Shown: positions 1-6,204, numbered from the stretch's first letter. The stretch is DNA of 7,536 nucleotides from CAZLFA01 sp964558665 (GCA_964558665.1 CAZLFA010000099.1:1-7536), one strand, 5' to 3'. Numbers and translations are program-made. The notes: generated from the letters alone by a model not told the origin.

Positions 1-2
1 GC

Positions 3-56
3 GATCTGTGCCGCTTGGCCATCGGTGAAACGCTTCCGGAGGATAAGCCGCTTTAA
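3..56 (+). CDS. C-terminal end of an unidentified upstream gene (partial)
   Basis: The frame beginning at base 3 reads DLCRLAIGETLPEDKPL and then stops at TAA (54-56). The composition looks like a normal protein tail. The other two frames are less convincing: one stops early at TGA, and the other gives an Arg-rich string ending at TAG further on. Only 17 residues are visible, too few to identify a family. The gene would end 61 bases before the molybdopterin oxidoreductase, so the two could share a transcript. A single Cys is visible. The call rests on reading frame and composition only. Confidence 0.4.
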   Translation, partial: DLCRLAIGETLPEDKPL

Positions 57-70
57 TATGCAATAGAAGA

Positions 71-85
71 ATTGTCGGGGACAAT
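71..85. promoter_or_regulatory. Perfect 6-base inverted repeat, candidate operator upstream of the molybdopterin oxidoreductase
   Basis: The bases read ATTGTC-GGG-GACAAT, two perfect 6-base arms around a 3-base centre, ending 32 bases before the ATG of the oxidoreductase gene. The right arm runs into an AT-rich stretch (TATAAG at 85-90) that could be part of a -10 element, but no good -35 lies at the right distance. A short dyad like this could bind a dimeric repressor or fold as a very short hairpin in the mRNA. No known regulator consensus was recognised. Function is inferred from symmetry and position. Confidence 0.3.
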
Positions 86-117
86 ATAAGAGAAACAAAA
101 AGAAGGAGATTGGGGTA

Positions 118-2205
118 ATGACAGCAGATAACATAAAATGGTTCAAGACCCACTGTGCCCGGATGGATCACGGGGGATGCGGCCTTCTTGTAGGTGTGAA
201 GGAAAATAAGATCGTTCAGGTAAAGGGTGACCCGGACGGATTTCTGAATAAAGGTTATACCTGTTTCAAGGGGCGAGTGTCAGCGGACCGTCTCAGCCAC
301 CCGAACCGCCTTCGCCACCCTTTAAAAAGGGTCGGTGAACGGGGTGGGGGGAAATGGCAGCGTATCTCTTGGCAGGAAGCATTAGAGGAAACTGCGGAAA
401 ATTTACTGAGCATCAAGAAAAAATACGGTGCCAAAGGTGTCGGATTCGGTGTCGGCATGCCCAAAGGTTTGGAGCACTTTATCCTGATTCGTTTAGCTAA
501 TATATTTGGATCTCCCAATGTCGTCGCTTCCCAGGATGTCTGCCATGCCCCCCGGGAGATTACAGGTATTCATACATGCGGTTTTTATCCCGTTGCTGAT
601 CTCCATAACCCGACTCAACTGGTCTTTCTTTGGGGAAGCAATCTTACAGCCACCAATGAAGAAGGGCAAATTGTCAGCCAGTTGCATGAACAGATGAAAA
701 GAGGCGCTAAATTGATTGTGGTTGATCCACGGCGCATCGAACTTGCCCAAAAGGCCGATCTATGGCTCCAGTTACGCCCCGGCACTGCTCAGGCCCTGGC
801 CTTGGGAATCATCCACGTTATCTGTGACGAATCCCTGTATGATAGGGAGTTCGTTGAAAACTACACGCATGGTTTCGCCGAACTAAGCCAACATGTCAAA
901 GATTATACTCCCGAAAAGGTTGCCGAGATAACATGGGTTCCCGCCGAACATATCCGCCAGGCCGCCCGTATGTATGCAACAGCCAAACCGGCGGCTCTTC
1001 AGTGGGGAAACGCCATTGAGCACGATATCAACGCCTTCGATGCTGTTCGCTCCCTTTCGTGCCTCATGGCCATCTGCGGCAACTTAGAAGTCCCTGGCGG
1101 CAACATCAACGCCAGGGATCCGAAAATAATGGGTTTGGCGCCCTTCGTACGCGCCGACCTCATCCCCGACAAGCGCAAGGAGATGATCAGTGCTTATCAC
1201 AAGATTATTCCCAGGTTGATGACAATTGCACCGTCATTTTTCCGAAAAGCCGTACTTGAGGACGTTCCGTATCCTGTCCGAGGGTATTACGGAATGTGCA
1301 CAAATCCCCTGGTAAATTGGGCGGACAGCCGCATTACCTATGAGACTTTCAAGAAGCTCGATTTTGTAGCCATTGCCGAAATATTTATGACTCCAACTGC
1401 GGCTATGGCCGATATCGTCTTGCCTGTAGCGCACCAATACGAAATGAATGATATTGGTCACTATGGCATCGGTCACGGCATGATCTTCGCCCGTCCCAAA
1501 ATCGTTGAACCACTTGAAGAATGTTGGCCTGATATGAAGATCATGAACGAACTGGGCAAGCTCGTTTCTTCTCCTGATCTTTGGCATGAAAACCATGAAG
1601 AATTTCTTGAGGATTTGCTTCGCCCGGCCGGGTTAACCTATCGTGAATTTGTAGAGAAGGGTTTCCTCAAGGGGCCGGACCGTTTTCGTTCTTATCTGGA
1701 AAAAGGTTTCCAGACCCCAACAGGAAAAGTGGAGCTCCAGTTGAGTACAGCCGAAAAATTTAGTCTGAAGGCGCTACCCGAATTTAACGGCTTCCCTGAA
1801 CCGGATGATCCCGAATTTCCCCTTATTGTCATCAGTGCGAAAAGCCAATACTATCTTTTGTCTTCTTATCGATGGGTTGAAAGACTCAGAGAAAAGCAAC
1901 CTCAACCGACCGTGGAAATACATCCCGAAACAGCCGCCCAATACGGCATCCAAGAAGGCGATGATGTTGCTATTGAAACAAAATACGGTACCATTACTCA
2001 GAAGGCCCAACTGACTGATATCATTCATCCTCGTGTTGTCAACGCTTCACTGGGTTGGTGGTTTCCTGAAGGCGACCCAAGTAGGCAGTATGACTGGCAG
2101 AGCGCCAATTTCAACATGTTGACATCCATCACTAAGCTTGGAAAGGAGTTTGGAACCCCCAACCTGAAAAATCTGCCTTGCCGAATCAGCAAGGCCAATG
2201 GCTGA
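118..2205 (+). CDS. Cytoplasmic molybdopterin (Mo/W-bisPGD) oxidoreductase, DMSO reductase superfamily
   Basis: This 695-residue protein is a catalytic subunit of the DMSO reductase superfamily. Visible landmarks are an N-terminal Fe-S motif (residues 12-52), SQDVCHAPRE with C142 as the likely Mo/W ligand, GSN (173-175), VDPRR (202-206), RPGTAQALALG (220-230), GNLEVPGG (321-328), FMTPTAAMADIVLP (423-436), TPTGKVEL (533-540), and a C-terminal molybdopterin-dinucleotide binding domain from about 565. There is no Tat signal, so it should be cytoplasmic. Length and landmarks resemble single-subunit enzymes such as acetylene hydratase and thiosulfate-reductase-like proteins; the substrate cannot be read from sequence. 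The Fe-S motif is C13-x3-D17-x3-C21-x27-C49: the usual second Cys is Asp, which could give an Asp-ligated [4Fe-4S] or a [3Fe-4S] cluster. C142 is Cys although this organism uses Sec elsewhere. AAGGAG at 103-108, 9 bases before the ATG, supports the start. No dedicated electron-transfer subunit lies next to it. Confidence 0.94.
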   Translation: MTADNIKWFKTHCARMDHGGCGLLVGVKENKIVQVKGDPDGFLNKGYTCFKGRVSADRLSHPNRLRHPLKRVGERGGGKWQRISWQEALEETAENLLSIKKKYGAKGVGFGVGMPKGLEHFILIRLANIFGSPNVVASQDVCHAPREITGIHTCGFYPVADLHNPTQLVFLWGSNLTATNEEGQIVSQLHEQMKRGAKLIVVDPRRIELAQKADLWLQLRPGTAQALALGIIHVICDESLYDREFVENYTHGFAELSQHVKDYTPEKVAEITWVPAEHIRQAARMYATAKPAALQWGNAIEHDINAFDAVRSLSCLMAICGNLEVPGGNINARDPKIMGLAPFVRADLIPDKRKEMISAYHKIIPRLMTIAPSFFRKAVLEDVPYPVRGYYGMCTNPLVNWADSRITYETFKKLDFVAIAEIFMTPTAAMADIVLPVAHQYEMNDIGHYGIGHGMIFARPKIVEPLEECWPDMKIMNELGKLVSSPDLWHENHEEFLEDLLRPAGLTYREFVEKGFLKGPDRFRSYLEKGFQTPTGKVELQLSTAEKFSLKALPEFNGFPEPDDPEFPLIVISAKSQYYLLSSYRWVERLREKQPQPTVEIHPETAAQYGIQEGDDVAIETKYGTITQKAQLTDIIHPRVVNASLGWWFPEGDPSRQYDWQSANFNMLTSITKLGKEFGTPNLKNLPCRISKANG

Positions 2206-2290
2206 TTTACAGTGATAAACAGAAAATATAGACAACAGCCGGTCAGTGCGTGAGTCGGTTCGGAATTTAACCACAGGATAGGAGATGACG

Positions 2291-2743
2291 ATGAGTGAAA
2301 AAACATTGTTAAAGGTGGGTATAGTCATCTGTGACCGATATCGTCGTTGTGCCGGCGGGAAATGCTTCAGGGCGCTGCAGAATCGTGAGGGAGCCTTCAG
2401 CCTGTATAAAGATAATGATGTAATTCTTGCGGGCTATACAACCTGTGACGGGTGTCCCGGAGGAAATATTGAGTATGCCCCCGAAGAAATGATTCGTAAC
2501 GGTGTCGATGTGATTCACCTGGCAACTGGTCTAATAGTCGGTTATCCTCCCTGTCCAAGGATTGCCACATTCAGAGATTTCATACAAGCGAGATATGGTA
2601 TCAGTGTCGTAATGGGCACACATCCGATTCCACAGAAGTACTACCTGATGCATCAAAAAATGCACACTTGGGATGCCCCATTCTGGCAGGGAGTTATTCA
2701 GAATGTCCTGACCGATGAAACCATTCGTTTTCAGTATGACTGA
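2291..2743 (+). CDS. Divergent CGGC-domain (putative metal-binding) protein, CDGC variant
   Basis: A 150-residue protein resembling the CGGC family (PF08821), whose biochemical role is unknown but which has been proposed to bind metal through conserved Cys. It opens with a beta-strand and Cys (VGIVICD, C14), followed by C20 and C25, the central motif C52-D-G-C55-P-G-G, a helix-strand segment (APEEMIRNGVDVIHLATG) and PPCP with C88. It parallels the canonical CGGC protein at 4143-4475 segment by segment, but the middle Gly is Asp, the later conserved Cys (ASC in the other copy) is Thr, and it has about 40 extra C-terminal residues rich in His, Met and aromatics. The start was set at 2291 because AGGAG (2280-2284) directly abuts the alternative ATG at 2285 but sits 6 bases before 2291. 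It lies 85 bases after the oxidoreductase gene, possibly in the same transcript. Confidence 0.75.
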   Translation: MSEKTLLKVGIVICDRYRRCAGGKCFRALQNREGAFSLYKDNDVILAGYTTCDGCPGGNIEYAPEEMIRNGVDVIHLATGLIVGYPPCPRIATFRDFIQARYGISVVMGTHPIPQKYYLMHQKMHTWDAPFWQGVIQNVLTDETIRFQYD

Positions 2744-2758
2744 TTATAATACTTTTAT
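2744..2758. promoter_or_regulatory. AT-rich PerR-box-like sequence upstream of the peroxiredoxin gene
   Basis: TTATAAT-A-CTTTTAT begins immediately after the stop codon of the preceding gene and lies about 140 bases before the peroxiredoxin start. It matches 11 of the 14 defined positions of the classic PerR box (TTATAAT-N-ATTATAA): the left half is perfect and the right half matches 4 of 7. PerR-type Fur proteins control peroxide defence genes, so the position ahead of a peroxiredoxin is suggestive. AT-rich sequence produces such matches by chance, and the promoter itself was not located, so this is a weak inference. The remainder of the 155-base gap shows only an imperfect TTGG-N6-CCAA dyad (2771-2784) and no clear terminator. 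Confidence 0.2.
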
Positions 2759-2898
2759 GGTCTCTTTAGTTTGGCATTGTCCAACTCTTGTAAGGCCGCA
2801 GTTCCTATCGCGTTAAACAAAACTACGAGAGAGTGTTATAAAGCGGGTATACGAATAATCCGGGAAGCGTAAACATCAGACGTGAAAGGAGGGCATCT

Positions 2899-3630
2899 AT
2901 GGCGGAGGAAATAAAGGTCGGCTGCGCCCGTCCCACCGGGGGACTTGTAGGCGCAGAGAAAAGCAGACAGGCGTCGTCAGAGGAAACCCAACAGGAGACA
3001 AAAGGAAAGGAGATAAAGGCCATGATTCAAGTCGGCAAACCTGCACCTGATTTTACCTCACCCGCTTATCACAAGGGGGCATTCGTTTCAGTCAAGTTGT
3101 CTGAGTATCTCGGCAAGTGGGTCTTGCTTTGCTTCTATCCGGGTGACTTTACGTTTGTATGAGCGACAGAGATTTCGGCGGTCGCCGAAAAATATTCCGA
3201 GTATCAGAAACTTGGCGCAGAGGTGCTCTCCATGAGCATCGACAGCGTCTTTGTCCACAAGATGTGGAATGACCATGAGCTGTCCAAGATGACGGCCGGA
3301 GGCGTTCCCTTCCCCATGCTGTCCGATGCAGGCGGCAAAGTCGGAACGGCATTTGGTGTTTACAGCGAGGAGATGGGTGTGGAAACCCGGGGAAGGTTCA
3401 TCATCGATCCGGACGGCATAATCCAGGGATTCGAAGTGCTGACGCCGCCGGTGGGACGTAATGTCAACGAGACACTTAGGCAGTTGCAGGCCTTTCAACT
3501 TGTACGAGACAGCAAAGGTACAGAAGCAACTCCGTCCGGCTGGAAGCCGGGCAAGATGACGCTGAAACCCGGTCCGGATCTCGTCGGCAAGGTTTGGGAG
3601 GTCTGGAAGACAAACATGGCTTTTGATTGA
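2899..3630 (+). CDS. Selenocysteine-containing peroxiredoxin (AhpC/Prx family), in-frame TGA at 3160-3162 read as Sec
   Basis: This thiol/selenol peroxidase reduces H2O2 and organic peroxides in the cytoplasm. The reading frame is open from 2899 to 3630 except for one TGA at 3160, which falls exactly at the peroxidatic residue: PGDFTFV-U-ATEI matches the family's P-x3-T-x2-C site. The product has 243 residues with Sec88 (Sec47 counted from the internal ATG at 3022, the classic Prx position). Downstream lie the catalytic Arg (R164, VETRGRFIIDP) and the C-terminal TPPVGRNV...QAFQ...GWKPG...KPGPDLVGKVW region typical of AhpC/Prx enzymes. The usual C-terminal resolving Cys (VCPAGW context) is Thr (ATPSGW), and no Cys follows Sec, so this is a 1-Sec type. 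Two starts have strong ribosome sites: AAAGGAGGG before 2899 and AAAGGAG before 3022. The longer form adds 41 polar residues with one Cys (C9, in VGCARPTGG). Automated callers would report two fragments. Confidence 0.93.
3163..3190 (+). promoter_or_regulatory. Bacterial SECIS element for Sec insertion in the peroxiredoxin mRNA
   Basis: Directly after the TGA, bases 3173-3179 (TTTCGGC) and 3184-3190 (GCCGAAA) form a perfect 7-base-pair stem closing the tetraloop GGTC (3180-3183). The E. coli fdhF SECIS, which is bound by SelB, also presents GGUC at its apex on a short GC-rich stem. The loop begins 17 bases after the TGA, close to the 18 bases in fdhF. This hairpin lies inside the coding sequence, as expected for bacterial SECIS elements. 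No bulged U equivalent to that in fdhF was clearly identified. Structure and spacing are read from sequence; SelB binding is inferred. Confidence 0.82.
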
Positions 3631-3669
3631 GCATGAAAGACATTATAGAAAGCGACAAGGAGACAAGGT

Positions 3670-4092
3670 TTGGATCAGGAAAAAGAGATAAAAGACAGAA
3701 TGTTTAAGTTGCTTGATGAAGAAATGAGAAAGATCTTTACGGCAAGGGTGATTGATTATGGTACGAACCCAAGGAACTGCTGCGTCATGGACCGGCCGGA
3801 CGGCTATGCCAAATTCACAGGCCCCTGCGGGGACACAGTGGAAATATTCCTGAAGATCAAAAACGGAAAAATTGAAAACATCAGTTACACAACGGACGGC
3901 TGCATGACTTCTCATGCAGCCGTTTCCGCAGCCACCGTCATGGCCAAGGGAAGACTATTGAAGGAATGTCTGACAATCAACCAGGAATCAATCCTGGGGC
4001 ACCTGGGGGGACTTCCTGAGGATTCAAAACACTGTGCTCTTCTGGCGGCGACAACCTTTCATAAAGCGTTGAGGCAATATCTGACCAAATAA
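3670..4092 (+). CDS. IscU/NifU N-terminal-type iron-sulfur cluster assembly scaffold
   Basis: A 140-residue protein built as a single IscU/NifU-N domain, the scaffold on which [2Fe-2S] and [4Fe-4S] clusters are assembled before transfer to target enzymes. It carries NPRN (33-36), the PDGYAKFTGPCGDT segment with C53 and the adjacent Asp55, DGCMTSHAAVS with C78, and LGGLPEDSKHCALLA with C122, so all three ligand Cys and the conserved Asp are present. An extra vicinal pair C37-C38 follows NPRN. The start is TTG at 3670, supported by AAGGAG at 3657-3662 with 7 bases of spacing; an in-frame ATG at 3700 is a weaker alternative. It follows the peroxiredoxin stop by 39 bases, so co-transcription is likely. 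No cysteine desulfurase is encoded in the window, so sulfur must come from elsewhere. A role in repairing peroxide-damaged clusters is inferred from context. Confidence 0.92.
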   Translation: MDQEKEIKDRMFKLLDEEMRKIFTARVIDYGTNPRNCCVMDRPDGYAKFTGPCGDTVEIFLKIKNGKIENISYTTDGCMTSHAAVSAATVMAKGRLLKECLTINQESILGHLGGLPEDSKHCALLAATTFHKALRQYLTK

Positions 4093-4142
4093 AATGATAT
4101 TCGTATTGATATTAAGATACTGAAAAATTTAGAGGAGCAAAG

Positions 4143-4475
4143 ATGAGGAAGGTAGGCATCATTCGTTGTCAGCAAACCGAGGATATGTGTCCCGGCAACA
4201 CCGATTTCAAAGTCGCAAGTGAGGGGAAACTGGCATTTGAGTCTACCGGACCTGTCGAAATCATCGGTTTCGTCAGTTGCGGAGGTTGTCCCGGCAAAAG
4301 AGCCGTTGCTAGAGCCAAAGTGATGATTGAAAGAGGGGCAGACACAATCGTTTTTGCATCTTGTATCTCAAGGGGCAATCCTATTTCGTTTCCTTGCCCC
4401 TATTATGAAAGAATGAAAGAATCGATTATAAAAAAAGTAGGCAACGGAATCCAAATTATCGACTATACGCACTGA
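4143..4475 (+). CDS. CGGC-domain protein (canonical form)
   Basis: A 110-residue protein covering the whole CGGC domain (PF08821). Visible features are VGIIRC (C9), EDMCPG (C16), the signature FVSCGGCPGKRAVARAK (C46 and C49), GADTIVFASC (C74) and FPCPYYE (C85). The six Cys and the alternating strand-helix pattern fit the proposed metal-binding or redox role, although no biochemical function is established. AGGAG, 6 bases before the ATG, supports the start. It lies 50 bases after the scaffold gene and probably ends the peroxiredoxin operon, because the next gap is 121 bases. It is a shorter, more typical relative of the protein at 2291-2743. A function as metal carrier or thiol partner for the Sec peroxiredoxin or the scaffold is inferred from position only. 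Confidence 0.92.
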   Translation: MRKVGIIRCQQTEDMCPGNTDFKVASEGKLAFESTGPVEIIGFVSCGGCPGKRAVARAKVMIERGADTIVFASCISRGNPISFPCPYYERMKESIIKKVGNGIQIIDYTH

Positions 4476-4514
4476 ACTTGATTGCCGGTAAACCGATCTC
4501 CGTGCAAAGTGATA

Positions 4515-4532
4515 ATTAACAATTACGTTAAT
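4515..4532. promoter_or_regulatory. 18-base palindrome with CRP/FNR-like geometry overlapping a possible -35
   Basis: ATTAAC-AATTAC-GTTAAT has two perfect 6-base arms around a 6-base centre. The inner TTAAC-N6-GTTAA layout has the same arm and spacer lengths as sites bound by CRP/FNR-family dimers (such as TGTGA-N6-TCACA), though the bases differ. The left arm contains TTAACA (4516-4521), five of six matches to a sigma-70 -35, followed after 18 bases by GATATT (4540-4545), a four-of-six -10. This would start transcription about 45 bases before the MBL-hydrolase ATG. Both operator and promoter are inferred from pattern; the family of the regulator is not known. Confidence 0.33.
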
Positions 4533-4596
4533 CTGTTCGGATATTAAGTGTTATGGATCTTAAAGAAGATAAAAAGGTGGAGAGGAGAGAATTTAT

Positions 4597-5556
4597 ATGG
4601 GAAAACAGACTTTAAAACCGGTGGAAAAAGTCGAAATCCTGACGCTTCAGGATAACTATATAGAAATGACCGCCACTGATAACAGCGCTGTAGTGACCAG
4701 GGCAATACCTCTTAAAGAGGGATATTTCCGCCAGTCCGTTCTGGCGGAGCACGGTTTTTCCGCAGTCGTCCGGGTTACAACCGACGGGAAAACAAGAACC
4801 ATGCTGTTCGACTTCGGGTTTTCCGAGGAAGGTGCGGCGTATAACGCCCGGATACTGGGGGTCGACATGTCGCAGGTGGAAGCCGTTGCGCTCTCTCACG
4901 GTCATAACGATCATACCGGGGGTTTTGACAAATTGACGAAAATGATCGGCAAAAGAGACATTCCTTTCTTTGTTCACCCGATGATCTTCCGTCAGCCCCG
5001 TTACCTTAAAATACCTGTCAAAGACATGAAAATATTCTTCTCACCGCTGAACAGGGAGCAGATTGCCGATGCGGGACTTAAGGTTATGGAATCGTCGGAG
5101 CCGGTTATCTTTCTTGATGATGCGGTCCTTTTTCTCGGCGAGATTCCGCACAAAACCGATTTTGAAAAGGGTTTCCCCATCGCTCATTACCAGGAAAAAG
5201 GTGAAGAAAAGTGGGATCCCATTGAAGACGATACTTCCATAGTCATGAATCTGAAAAACAAGGGTCTGATCATTCTTTCGGGTTGCGCCCATGCGGGGAT
5301 AGTGAACACGGTGAATTACGCCAGGGAGGTCACGGGAATAGACAATGTACATGTCGTCATGGGCGGTTTTCACCTTTCAGGCATGCTGTTCGAAAAAATC
5401 ATCGGCCGTACTGTTGAGGAACTGAAAAAAATCAGCCCGGATTATGTAATCCCCTGCCACTGCACGGGACGCAATGCAATTATGGAATTTGAAAAGGTCA
5501 TGCCGGATAAGTTCATTCTTAACATGGCGGGAACACGTATGACGTTTGTCTCATAG
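4597..5556 (+). CDS. MBL-fold metallo-hydrolase, COG1237-type (dihydropterin/ribofuranosylaminobenzene synthase-like)
   Basis: A 319-residue metallo-beta-lactamase-fold enzyme. The metal-binding signature is S-H101-G-H103-N-D105-H106-TGG, with later metal ligands likely at H232 (GCAHAG), H259 (MGGFHLSG) and perhaps H288 (PCHCTG). The GCAHAGIVN and VMGGFHL motifs place it in the COG1237 group, which includes proteins annotated as archaeal methanopterin-pathway synthases but is mostly uncharacterised in bacteria; the substrate here is unknown. There is no signal peptide, so it is cytoplasmic. It is not a beta-lactamase of resistance type. The insert at about residues 120-215, including the aromatic segment RQPRYLKIP, would cover the active site and set specificity. 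GGAGAGGAGAG upstream supplies the ribosome site. It is the first gene of the downstream block, after a 121-base gap with a candidate promoter. Confidence 0.92.
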   Translation: MGKQTLKPVEKVEILTLQDNYIEMTATDNSAVVTRAIPLKEGYFRQSVLAEHGFSAVVRVTTDGKTRTMLFDFGFSEEGAAYNARILGVDMSQVEAVALSHGHNDHTGGFDKLTKMIGKRDIPFFVHPMIFRQPRYLKIPVKDMKIFFSPLNREQIADAGLKVMESSEPVIFLDDAVLFLGEIPHKTDFEKGFPIAHYQEKGEEKWDPIEDDTSIVMNLKNKGLIILSGCAHAGIVNTVNYAREVTGIDNVHVVMGGFHLSGMLFEKIIGRTVEELKKISPDYVIPCHCTGRNAIMEFEKVMPDKFILNMAGTRMTFVS

Positions 5557-5625
5557 CGGGATTGTGGCGGTTCGAAGAACGAATCACTGAAGAATACACA
5601 ATGAAAAGGAGAGTCGGTACCAGGT

Positions 5626-6204
5626 ATGAAGATGCGTATGAATTCATTCACATGTGCGCTGGCGATAATCGTCACCTGTCTTATTTATGCGGGTATTCCC
5701 TCGGTGCATGGTGCTGAAACGCCGTTCCCGGTTTATGGTTCGGGGCCGATAAAGGTGCAGATGTACACGGACTATTTCTGTCCGCCCTGCCGGGCTATGG
5801 AACCGGCTGTTGAGCCGCTGCTTATTGAATTGGTAAAGAATGATAAGATACGATTGACGCTGGTCGATGTTCCATTAAGTCGAATCAGCGCCCTGTATGC
5901 CAGATATTTCCTGTATTCCCTGAAAACCGGCAACAGTTTTGAGCAAGCTCTTAAGGTCAGAAACATCCTTTTCATAGCGGCCGATCAGCGGATTACGATG
6001 AAAGAAAAGATTGAAGAACTTTTCAAAAGCAAAAAGATACCCTATGCACATTTTGAGCCCAAGCCTGTCTTTGCACGGTTCAACACCCTTATCAGGGACG
6101 ATGGAGTCAATGCAACGCCGAGCTGTGTGATCGTCAGAAACGGCAAAAAGGAAAAGTTTGTCGGAGGGGAGGACATTATCAAAGCGTTAAAGGGGTTGAA
6201 GTGA
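5626..6204 (+). CDS. Exported thioredoxin-fold (DsbA-like) thiol-disulfide protein with CPPC site
   Basis: A 192-residue protein with an N-terminal signal (K2 and R4, then a hydrophobic core at about 8-24) and a likely signal peptidase I site after SVHG (residue 29). The mature part starts as a thioredoxin fold, IKVQMYTDYF-C52-P-P-C55, has a helical insertion of about 80 residues, and resumes with the cis-Pro loop ATPS (P165) followed by a terminal strand and helix. A DsbA-family or thioredoxin-like role in making, breaking or isomerising disulfides in the periplasm is expected; the CPPC dipeptide does not decide between oxidation and reduction. A further Cys (C167) lies beside the cis-Pro, an unusual place for a third Cys close to the active site. 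AGGAG (5607-5611) is 14 bases before ATG 5626, a long spacing; ATGs at 5632 and 5638 are alternatives that keep the signal. The VKOR-like gene downstream is its probable redox partner. Confidence 0.86.
   Translation: MKMRMNSFTCALAIIVTCLIYAGIPSVHGAETPFPVYGSGPIKVQMYTDYFCPPCRAMEPAVEPLLIELVKNDKIRLTLVDVPLSRISALYARYFLYSLKTGNSFEQALKVRNILFIAADQRITMKEKIEELFKSKKIPYAHFEPKPVFARFNTLIRDDGVNATPSCVIVRNGKKEKFVGGEDIIKALKGLK

Noticed and set aside
541..552. Expectation of a Sec residue as Mo/W ligand in the oxidoreductase
   Set aside because: The codon in the ligand position is TGC (Cys142 in DVCHAPRE), not TGA, so this is a Cys enzyme despite the selenoprotein nearby.
2744..2898. A sigma-70 promoter in the gap before the peroxiredoxin gene
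   Set aside because: TTGGCA at 2771-2776 is a fair -35, but no -10 lies at 16-18 bases; TTATAA and TATACG near 2837-2853 lack a partner -35. No promoter could be placed with confidence.
2899..3162. A separate 87-residue protein ending at the TGA, followed by a second gene from 3223
   Set aside because: The frame continues without a break on both sides of the TGA, and together they form one complete peroxiredoxin with the stop at its catalytic residue and a SECIS hairpin behind it. A nonsense mutation or pseudogene is much less likely.
3088..3498. 136-residue open frame on the minus strand opposite the peroxiredoxin
   Set aside because: It is antisense to a strongly recognised gene and shows no motif or credible ribosome site, so it was treated as a shadow.
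4890..4920. Antibiotic-resistance beta-lactamase because of the HxHxDH motif
   Set aside because: There is no signal peptide, and the GCAHAG and GGFHL motifs place it in the COG1237 hydrolase group, not among class B beta-lactamases.
5569..5585. Small inverted repeat GGTTCG-AAGAA-CGAATC after the MBL gene as a terminator
   Set aside because: The stem is weak, has one G-T pair and no following run of T, and the next gene follows at once with its own ribosome site.
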